From Methanobacteriota archaeon (GTDB lineage Archaea; Thermoplasmatota; Poseidoniia; Poseidoniales; Poseidoniaceae), in the NCBI GenBank assembly GCA_002689565.1, contig NZGQ01000068.1:8158-14119 (forward strand): a DNA stretch of 5,962 nucleotides, in the 5' to 3' direction. The notes beneath the pieces were generated by a model. That model made no database searches and had not been told where the DNA came from. It saw only the letters and a program-made list of their open reading frames with translations. Below are positions 1-4,852 of this stretch, one piece after another. Position 1 is the stretch's first letter; the number at the start of each line of letters is the position of its first letter. Both the position numbers and the translations under genes were made by a program.

Positions 1-546
1 ATGCCTTTTGGCTCGTATCAAGGCAATTCAGCGATCGCACTTGAGAGTGCAATAAGGATCATGAAAGAATCCGGTGGTCATGCTGTAAAACTTGAAGGTG
101 GTTCGGAGATTGTAGAAAGTATCCAGAGAATCCTAACTGCTGGAATTCCAGTAATGGGCCACTTGGGTCTTACGCCACAATCAATTTACAAATTCGGAAC
201 ATATACTGTTCGTGCTAAGGAAGATGAAGAAGCTGCAAAACTAATTGCAGATGCTAAATTGCTTGAAGAGGCAGGATGCTTTGCTGTAGTTCTAGAAAAA
301 ATTCCTGCTCATTTAGCAAAGATGGTTAGCGAAGAATTGACTATTCCTACTATTGGAATTGGTGCAGGTCAAGATTGTGATGGTCAGGTATTAGTTTTAC
401 ATGACATGTTAGGAATAACAACTGATTTTAGCCCTCGGTTCTTGAGAAGATATCTAGATTTGGAAAGCCAAATCACCGGTGCAGTAGAGCAATATTGTGA
501 AGATGTTAGAAGCGGTGATTTCCCTAACGAAGAAGAATCTTACTAG
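1..546 (+). CDS. panB: 3-methyl-2-oxobutanoate hydroxymethyltransferase (ketopantoate hydroxymethyltransferase), 5'-truncated by window edge
   Basis: PanB transfers a hydroxymethyl group from 5,10-methylenetetrahydrofolate to 2-oxoisovalerate to make ketopantoate, an early step of pantothenate and CoA synthesis in the cytoplasm. The 181 residues visible match the C-terminal two thirds of the roughly 260-residue TIM-barrel enzyme. Seen in order: the MPF segment that begins this part of the family, VKLEGG (29-34) with K30 and the Mg-ligand-position E32, GHLGLTPQ (53-60), VVLEK (97-101) with the catalytic-position E99, IGIGAG (118-123), DGQVLVLHD (127-135), and a C-terminal SGDFP..EES tail like that of other PanBs. 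The first ATG in the window is an internal methionine, not the true start; about 85 N-terminal residues should lie upstream. The gene ends at TAG 544-546, which overlaps the stop of the opposing membrane-protein gene. Family assignment is firm; nothing suggests loss of function in the visible part. Confidence 0.95.
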   Translation: MPFGSYQGNSAIALESAIRIMKESGGHAVKLEGGSEIVESIQRILTAGIPVMGHLGLTPQSIYKFGTYTVRAKEDEEAAKLIADAKLLEEAGCFAVVLEKIPAHLAKMVSEELTIPTIGIGAGQDCDGQVLVLHDMLGITTDFSPRFLRRYLDLESQITGAVEQYCEDVRSGDFPNEEESY

Positions 547-950
547 GCGATTATTCCAACCAGCATCGCACCTGGAAGTATACATGATGCGATTCCAAAT
601 CCATGCCATATTCCGTATCTAAATGGAGGGTGGTTTCGCTTTGACCAAGATGCACATTGCCAAATCCAAACAAGGAATGGGAATGCGATATTGAAGTAAT
701 TCGGACCAAGTGCCCAAAATATCGCCATTGGTATACATACTACTGCAATTCCAATAGCGTGTTCTTTTACATCTCCAGAGTTTGTGAGTTTGGCTAAAAG
801 TGGTGCAAAAGGGACTGAAGCAACTAATGCGATCATCATAGGTGGAAATTTGTTCTCATTCAGGATCAAAAAACTTGCTGCAACTAGAGAAATTGCGAAC
901 ACTGCGGGCCAGACCACGTGTCGAAACTTCAGATCCGGTTTTTCTTCCAT
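543..950 (-). CDS. Small multi-pass membrane protein of unknown function
   Basis: I do not recognise a family. From the preferred ATG at 948-950 the product is 135 residues with four to five hydrophobic segments: [19 protein letters not shown] (about 12-30), [16 protein letters not shown] (about 37-53), an [18 protein letters not shown] segment (about 64-82), [14 protein letters not shown] (about 85-99) and a final stretch ending in MLVGIIA at the C-terminus. A basic, Trp-rich loop ([14 protein letters not shown], about 99-112) separates the last two. Two longer starts exist in frame: ATG at 1005-1007 (154 aa) and at 1020-1022 (159 aa). They add a polar extension before the first helix and would overlap the start of the divergent dioxygenase gene, so the shorter form is preferred. 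No Shine-Dalgarno motif precedes any of the three, consistent with a leaderless transcript. The stop (543-545) shares bases with the panB stop. The hydropathy pattern and compact fit between neighbours support a real gene. Confidence 0.6.
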   Translation of the reverse strand: MEEKPDLKFRHVVWPAVFAISLVAASFLILNENKFPPMMIALVASVPFAPLLAKLTNSGDVKEHAIGIAVVCIPMAIFWALGPNYFNIAFPFLVWIWQCASWSKRNHPPFRYGIWHGFGIASCILPGAMLVGIIA

Positions 951-1005
951 GTTTTGGCCCAAGAGTAGCCGATGAATAGAAGATGCGGAACCCTGTGGTC
1001 GTGTC
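951..1005. promoter_or_regulatory. Short divergent promoter region with one central A-rich element
   Basis: These 55 bases separate the preferred start of the membrane-protein gene (950, leftward) from the dioxygenase beta-subunit start (1006, rightward). The only AT-rich element is GAATAGAA at 974-981. Its centre is about 27-28 bases from both start codons, the distance expected for an archaeal TATA box driving a leaderless transcript. It is a poor match to the usual TTTATATA-like box, and neither start has a convincing ribosome binding site. The placement is what the sequence shows; a promoter role is inference. If the minus-strand gene starts at 1007 instead, there is no divergent spacer. 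Confidence 0.3.
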
Positions 1006-1899
1006 ATGTCGAAAGGAGGCATAGTCGCTGGCTGCCTAGCACCACACCCCCCGCATTTGGTTTACGCGGACAATCCTGAACAGAATGAACCAGTTTCAGA
1101 AGGTGGATGGGAGCAACTTAGATGGGGCTATGAAAGGCTACGTGAATCCCTAAAAGATGTAGATTATGACGTAATTGTTGTTCTTTCACCGCATTGGCAA
1201 ACATATGTCGGAACTCATTTCATTGGAGTTGAAAGGTGTTCATCAAAAAGTGTCGACCCTGTTTTTCCAAATCTGTTTCGTTTCAATTATGATCTAACAA
1301 TAGATGTAGAACTTGCTAAGGCGATTCACGACCAAGCAAAAACCGAGGGAATGTCAGTGAAAATGATGACAAATCCAGATTTCAGAGTGGACTATGGAAC
1401 AATAGTGTCCTGCCACATGGTCAGGCCAGAATGGGATAAGCCAATCGTATCCATTTCATCTAACCGTAGTCTTTCTTACTACTCCGTTGAAGTAATGCAA
1501 GAAATGATGCTTGAACTCGGAAGGTCAACAGCCAAAGCAATCGAAGAAAGTGGTAAGAAATGCTTACTCATTGCAAGTAATTCATTATCACATCGTCATT
1601 TCGTTACCGAAACAAACCCACCTGAAGATATGAGTAAAGAGCACATCACAAGTCATGCAATGCATTTGTGGGATATGCGGATGATAGAGATGATGCGCCA
1701 AGGAAAATCTCAACAGATTATCAATGAAATGCCTGAATTCTGCGAACAAGCAATCGCTGAATCCGATGGAGGTGCATTGACTTGGTTGTTGTCTGCAATG
1801 GGAATTCCAGAGGAGCCTGCGATTTTACACGGCTATGGTACCATAATTGGAACTGGAAATGCCATCATGGAATGGCCTTGTAGGAAATGGGGTGAGTGA
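1006..1899 (+). CDS. amnB: 2-aminophenol 1,6-dioxygenase-type extradiol dioxygenase, catalytic beta subunit (class III, LigB family)
   Basis: A 297-residue protein of the LigB/class III extradiol dioxygenase superfamily. It closely resembles AmnB/CnbCb, the iron-bearing beta subunit of 2-aminophenol (or 2-amino-5-chlorophenol) 1,6-dioxygenase, which opens the ring next to the amino-bearing carbon using Fe(II) and O2. The N-terminal GCLAPHPPHLVY (9-20) holds H14, and SPHW (61-64) holds H63. AESDGG (251-256) holds E252, giving the 2-His-1-Glu iron site, and SNSLSH (191-196) supplies H196, the catalytic acid/base position. Each of these four sits one residue later than the His13, His62, Glu251 and His195 I recall for the Comamonas enzyme. 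Other family blocks are NEPVSEGGW, FRVDYGT, PEDMSKE, MIEMMRQGK and GTGNAIMEW near the C-terminus. Length is typical. The ATG at 1006 aligns with family N-termini; no upstream ribosome site is evident. It is followed two bases later by its partner alpha subunit, so an operon is nearly certain. Exact substrate is not fixed by sequence. Confidence 0.93.
   Translation: MSKGGIVAGCLAPHPPHLVYADNPEQNEPVSEGGWEQLRWGYERLRESLKDVDYDVIVVLSPHWQTYVGTHFIGVERCSSKSVDPVFPNLFRFNYDLTIDVELAKAIHDQAKTEGMSVKMMTNPDFRVDYGTIVSCHMVRPEWDKPIVSISSNRSLSYYSVEVMQEMMLELGRSTAKAIEESGKKCLLIASNSLSHRHFVTETNPPEDMSKEHITSHAMHLWDMRMIEMMRQGKSQQIINEMPEFCEQAIAESDGGALTWLLSAMGIPEEPAILHGYGTIIGTGNAIMEWPCRKWGE
1891..1895 (+). promoter_or_regulatory. 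Ribosome binding site GGTGA that decides the start of the alpha-subunit fusion gene
   Basis: GGTGA, complementary to the archaeal 16S rRNA 3' end (pairing with UCACC), lies at the very end of the beta-subunit gene, six bases before ATG 1902. The alternative GTG at 1896, which overlaps the upstream TGA in a GTGA arrangement, would have no space after this motif. This favours ATG 1902 and implies translational coupling of the two subunits. Confidence 0.55.
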
Positions 1900-1901
1900 A
1901 A

Positions 1902-3299
1902 ATGTCAGGAGAACTCATCAAGTCGCTTATTGTTCCTGCACATCCCCATCCTGTGCTGTGTCCTGAGAAAAATGAAGGCTGGCAAAAAGTCCGAGATGCA
2001 TACGACGAGGCTAGAAGGCAAATTGAGGAAAGCGATGCCGATTTGATCATCATTTATTCGACCCTTTGGCCGAGTGTAATCGGGCATCAAATTCAGGCAG
2101 ATCCAAATCCTGAATGGGTAATGGTAGATGCCGACTTCCACGACTTAGGAAGTATTCACTATTCTTTGAAAATCGATACAGAATTTGCAGAGGCATGGAA
2201 TCAGGCCAATATCTCAAGAGGTCTTGAATCTAGAACAGTTTCGTATCATGGTTTCCCAATAGATGTTGGTTCAGTTGTTGCACTAGAATTACTAAATCCA
2301 GATAACCGAATCCCTGCGGTAATTTGTTCCACCAATGTATATTCTAACAGAGCAGAAACCACAGTATTGGCTAAGGCTTGCATGGATGTTGTAAAAGCAC
2401 AAGGAAAGAAAGCAGTAGCAGTATCGGTAATGTCACTATCAAATCGTATGTTTACTGAACCAATAGAACCGCATGAAGACAGGATACATTCTTTGAAGGA
2501 TGATGAATGGAATCGTAAAATCTTAGAATTCTTGGCAGAAGGACGCCTAGAAGACGTTAGTCAATTGAGCAGAACAATACACGATCAAATCAGGGTCAAG
2601 AAAGTAGTAGCATTCAAGCCAATGTGGTGGCTTTCTGCAATGAATGAAAATCGTAATGACTTGACAGGAGAAGTGCTTGCTTACGAAGCAATCCATGGTG
2701 CAGGAGCATCAGTTGTCGTACTCAATCCTGAATCCAATGGGACGGGAGACAAAGAATACGACGAAGATGATGTTGAGTTTTACGGCGGAGATAGAAACGT
2801 TTTGGATAGCGATAAATCATCAGATGTTGATAATTCGAATGAAGATGTAAATTCTGGACCAGAATTATATGATCCTGTTGAAGGCAAAAATGCAGTCAAT
2901 ACCAGTAAGGCTCCAAAACCAGTTGGAGCTTATCCTCATGCAAGAAGAGAAGGTGATTTGATTTATCTTTCAGGAGTTGGACCTAGGCAACCAGGGGATA
3001 ATTCGATTCCCGGTGGTCCAATAAAAGATTCATCAGGAAATCCTCTGAATTACGATATTAAGGCTCAAACAAGAGCAGTAGTAGATAATATTGCAAGAAT
3101 CTTAGAAGAAGCAGGGTCTTCTCTTGACAATGTAATCGACGTTACTTCATTTCTAGTAGATATGGACCGTGATTTTGGGGGATACAACGAGGTTTGGGCT
3201 GAAACTTTAGGAAAGGTTGGGCCGACTCGAACAACCCTTGCAATTAGGGCGCTACCGACGCCAATTGCTGTTGAAATGAAGGTCATCGCTAAAGTATAA
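1902..3299 (+). CDS. Fusion protein: 2-aminophenol 1,6-dioxygenase-type alpha subunit joined to a 2-aminomuconate deaminase-type RidA domain
   Basis: A 465-residue two-domain protein (numbered from ATG 1902; GTG 1896 would add two residues). Residues about 1-277 match AmnA/CnbCa, the structural alpha subunit of the heteromeric dioxygenase: AHPHPVL (13-19), YSTLW (52-56), DFHDLGSIHYSLKIDTE (about 78-94), GFPIDVGSVV (117-126) and NPDNRIP. It lacks catalytic residues: the second iron His of the beta subunit is L55, the catalytic His is N181 and the iron Glu aligns with K234, while the first His is kept (H14). A roughly 54-residue Asp/Glu/Asn/Ser-rich linker follows. Residues about 332-465 are a complete RidA/YjgF-fold domain of the AmnD/CnbZ deaminase type, with PVGAYPHARR (340-349), the RQPGDNSIPGG loop (about 362-372), GPTRTT (440-445) with the conserved carboxylate-binding R443, and E458 near the end. 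Stand-alone AmnA and AmnD are about 270 and 140 residues, so neither domain is truncated. The same reading frame runs through without frameshift signs. The inferred role is to pair with the upstream beta subunit and deaminate the ring-opened product. Confidence 0.9.
   Translation: MSGELIKSLIVPAHPHPVLCPEKNEGWQKVRDAYDEARRQIEESDADLIIIYSTLWPSVIGHQIQADPNPEWVMVDADFHDLGSIHYSLKIDTEFAEAWNQANISRGLESRTVSYHGFPIDVGSVVALELLNPDNRIPAVICSTNVYSNRAETTVLAKACMDVVKAQGKKAVAVSVMSLSNRMFTEPIEPHEDRIHSLKDDEWNRKILEFLAEGRLEDVSQLSRTIHDQIRVKKVVAFKPMWWLSAMNENRNDLTGEVLAYEAIHGAGASVVVLNPESNGTGDKEYDEDDVEFYGGDRNVLDSDKSSDVDNSNEDVNSGPELYDPVEGKNAVNTSKAPKPVGAYPHARREGDLIYLSGVGPRQPGDNSIPGGPIKDSSGNPLNYDIKAQTRAVVDNIARILEEAGSSLDNVIDVTSFLVDMDRDFGGYNEVWAETLGKVGPTRTTLAIRALPTPIAVEMKVIAKV
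2733..2894 (+). other. Acidic low-complexity interdomain linker within the fusion gene
   Basis: This stretch encodes about 54 residues between the dioxygenase alpha domain and the deaminase domain (residues about 278-331). It is dominated by Asp, Glu, Asn, Gly and Ser (for example DKEYDEDDVEF and SDKSSDVDNSNEDVNSG) with almost no hydrophobic runs, so it is probably disordered. The codons stay in one frame and resemble flanking codon use, which argues for a real tether rather than a frameshifted intergenic spacer read through by chance. Confidence 0.75.
2895..3296 (+). other. RidA/AmnD-type deaminase domain of the fusion protein
   Basis: This segment encodes about 134 residues, the length of an entire stand-alone 2-aminomuconate deaminase. 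RidA-family proteins hydrolyse enamine/imine intermediates and usually assemble as trimers with active sites at subunit interfaces; the conserved Arg of GPTRTT binds the substrate carboxylate. The YPHARR and RQPGDNSIPGG blocks are, from memory, features of the aminomuconate deaminase subgroup rather than of general RidA, which supports a catabolic substrate. Loss of the upstream domain would leave no obvious start codon here, as the linker contains no methionine or ribosome site near the boundary. Confidence 0.85.
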
Positions 3300-3346
3300 T
3301 TTCCATAATCCGGGAATGTATTGTAGCAAAGTGGAGCAAACAATAA

Positions 3347-3367
3347 GCGCTTTTGGCCCCTGAGCGC
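3347..3367 (+). terminator. Potential GC-rich hairpin 1 downstream of the dioxygenase operon
   Basis: GCGCT at 3347-3351 can pair with AGCGC at 3363-3367, extended by a G-U pair, around a nine-base loop that includes GGCCCC. The left arm is also part of an eight-base perfect palindrome, AAGCGCTT (3345-3352). No T-tract follows directly. It could be a transcript-end or processing structure for the operon, or an operator; the sequence does not distinguish these. Confidence 0.3.
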
Positions 3368-3371
3368 AAAT

Positions 3372-3392
3372 AACGGGACACAAAGTGTCGTT
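3372..3392 (+). terminator. Potential hairpin 2 followed by a short T run
   Basis: AACG..ACAC (3372-3381, with a two-G bulge) can pair with GTGTCGTT (3385-3392) around an AAA loop, giving eight pairs; a five-pair version without bulge (GACAC-AAA-GTGTC, 3377-3389) is also possible. The right arm runs into TTTT (3391-3394). It lies 72 bases after the fusion gene's stop and 35 before the permease start, so it may end the upstream transcript or sit in or near the permease promoter as a dyad operator. The four-T run is short for an archaeal terminator. Confidence 0.35.
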
Positions 3393-3398
3393 TTACGG

Positions 3399-3405
3399 AA
3401 ATTTA
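3399..3405 (+). promoter_or_regulatory. Weak TATA-like element upstream of the permease gene
   Basis: AAATTTA is the most AT-rich run close to the permease start, centred about 26 bases before ATG 3428, which is suitable spacing for a leaderless archaeal promoter. However, the gene also has a ribosome binding site, which would need a longer leader, so the true promoter may instead lie further upstream around AAATAAC (3368-3374). Low confidence in either. Confidence 0.2.
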
Positions 3406-3414
3406 CTCGCGTCT

Positions 3415-3419
3415 AGGAG
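3415..3419 (+). promoter_or_regulatory. Ribosome binding site AGGAG for the permease gene
   Basis: AGGAG lies eight bases before ATG 3428 and is the clearest Shine-Dalgarno motif in a start region here. It fixes the permease start and implies that this message has a 5' leader of at least about 13 bases. Confidence 0.65.
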
Positions 3420-3427
3420 ATGTTTCA

Positions 3428-4852
3428 ATGAGTATTAAATCTACAACAAATAAATTGCTTAAGGGCGATATTTCTGGTGTAGTTTCTGATGTTAAGTATA
3501 CAATCGAGAGAACTCTTGGTTTGAATGGAGTAGTAATTGTCACAATTGCTGCAAGTATTGGTTCAGGATTATTTGTTCTTCCATCATTTGCCGCTGCGGT
3601 TATGGGTCCTGGGATATGGCTAGCATTTTTGCTTGCTGGAATCGTATTTTTGCCAGGAACATTATCGAAATCTGAATTGGCATCTGCTATGCCAGAAAAT
3701 GGTGGCGCATATGTGTATGTTGAACGCTCGTTTGGCCCCTTAGTTGGTACAATCAGCGGTCTTGGATTATGGGCATCATTTTTGTTAAAATCAGCATTTG
3801 CTTTAATTGGATTTTCAGCATACATGTATGTGGTAACAAACCACTTCGATGTGACGACTAATTCAACATTAATCATAATGTCAGCATTAGCGTTAATCAT
3901 CTTCTTGAATATCCTTGGAATAAAGAAAGTAAAGGCATTCCAAACTCCTATCTTAGCATTAACCACCGCATTGATAGTGATAATTTGTATTATCCAGTTG
4001 TTTGATGGAAGCACAGATTTTTCCCGGCCATTAGACGGAGCCTTTGATGTCTCGAAGGATGATCCTACTCTTGTTGCAGAAGCAGCAGCGCTCGTGTTTG
4101 TAGCATATGCTGGTATATACAAAGCAGGGGCTATCGGTGGTGAAATAAAGCAACCAGAAAAAAATCTACACAGGAGTATGCTAATCTCACTCTTGTTAAT
4201 CACTGTTCTTTACGTCTTTGTTACATTCATTATGATGGCATCAGTTGAAGGAGAATGGTGGCTAAATTCTAGCGATGGCACTGCTAGAGAAGATCCGATT
4301 TTTGCTTTCGTTGATGCTGTTGCTTCAACAAAAGTCGGTCTTGCACTAGCTATGTTGGCAGTACTCACAATGATATCAGGCGCTCTATCTGGTTTGTTAG
4401 CAGCATCTAGATTCCTATTTGCTATGGCTAAAGACAGTTTGTTACCGGGGTCATTGGGTGATACAAATAAGAAATTTGAAACACCACATTGGGCAATTAT
4501 ACTCACAGGAGTAACAATGGGTGTTTGTATACTGACATTACCAGTGAAGGACGTTGCAAAATTAGCATCAGGATTCCAAATCATGGTAATTGTTGCATTG
4601 AACATTAGTGTGATTTTGTTACGTCAAGATAAGCCTGAATTTGCTTGGTATCAACCAACTTTCAAATCACCTCTATATCCGTGGGTCCAAATTTTTGGTA
4701 CGATTGCTGGAGCATATCTTGTAGTGATAATGGGTGAGAAAGCACTTATTGGTGCACTTGCAGCAGCAGTTATCGGATTAGCGACATATTACCTCTATGG
4801 AAAGAAAAGCTACGACTTAGAAACTTCAAATCCAGAATCCGGTGAAGAATGA
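3428..4852 (+). CDS. APC-superfamily amino acid permease, 12 transmembrane segments
   Basis: A 474-residue secondary transporter of the amino acid-polyamine-organocation superfamily, expected to carry an amino acid or related amine across the cytoplasmic membrane by proton or sodium coupling. Segment 1 (about 34-52) contains AASIGSGLFVLP, the unwound GSG substrate-binding motif of the fold. A conserved loop after segment 2 reads PGTLSKSELASAMPENGGAYVYVERSFGP when taken in two parts (76-90 and 91-104), with the PENGGAY core typical of the family. Segment 6 (about 215-232) is followed by GGEIKQPEKNLHRS (237-250), another APC signature. Further hydrophobic segments lie near 103-125, 146-163, 172-191, 250-271, 303-325, 355-371, 380-398, 417-436 and 438-457. 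A polar tail ends in PESGEE. Length fits a 12-TM permease without a C-terminal stress-protein domain. Substrate cannot be read from sequence; proximity to the aminophenol dioxygenase operon makes an aromatic amino acid a possible but untested cargo. Confidence 0.9.
   Translation: MSIKSTTNKLLKGDISGVVSDVKYTIERTLGLNGVVIVTIAASIGSGLFVLPSFAAAVMGPGIWLAFLLAGIVFLPGTLSKSELASAMPENGGAYVYVERSFGPLVGTISGLGLWASFLLKSAFALIGFSAYMYVVTNHFDVTTNSTLIIMSALALIIFLNILGIKKVKAFQTPILALTTALIVIICIIQLFDGSTDFSRPLDGAFDVSKDDPTLVAEAAALVFVAYAGIYKAGAIGGEIKQPEKNLHRSMLISLLLITVLYVFVTFIMMASVEGEWWLNSSDGTAREDPIFAFVDAVASTKVGLALAMLAVLTMISGALSGLLAASRFLFAMAKDSLLPGSLGDTNKKFETPHWAIILTGVTMGVCILTLPVKDVAKLASGFQIMVIVALNISVILLRQDKPEFAWYQPTFKSPLYPWVQIFGTIAGAYLVVIMGEKALIGALAAAVIGLATYYLYGKKSYDLETSNPESGEE

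Noticed and set aside
784..975. Plus-strand open frame of 63 codons
   Set aside because: It lies antisense inside the membrane-protein gene, with no ribosome site and no protein-like features.
1014..1019. Strong AGGAGG Shine-Dalgarno-like motif just inside the beta-subunit gene
   Set aside because: No ATG, GTG or TTG follows in frame at a usable distance, and starting later would cut into the family N-terminus; taken as coincidence of Lys-Gly-Gly codons.
1865..2141. Two minus-strand frames across the junction of the beta and alpha subunit genes
   Set aside because: Both overlap well-supported family matches on the plus strand and lack recognisable features.
3065..3343. Minus-strand open frame of 92 codons opposite the RidA domain
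   Set aside because: The RidA-domain match on the plus strand accounts for the coding signal.
3420..3431. Three-codon upstream frame (ATG TTT CAA TGA) overlapping the permease start
   Set aside because: It arises from the Shine-Dalgarno region itself and has no ribosome site of its own; too short to support a leader-peptide claim.
3403..4203. Long minus-strand open frame (266 codons) opposite the permease
   Set aside because: It mirrors the strongly supported permease; its Asn/Thr/Ala-rich, motif-free translation is what complementing a hydrophobic-protein gene produces.
4210..4605. Minus-strand open frame of 131 codons opposite the permease
   Set aside because: Same shadow effect; no independent start signals or domain features.
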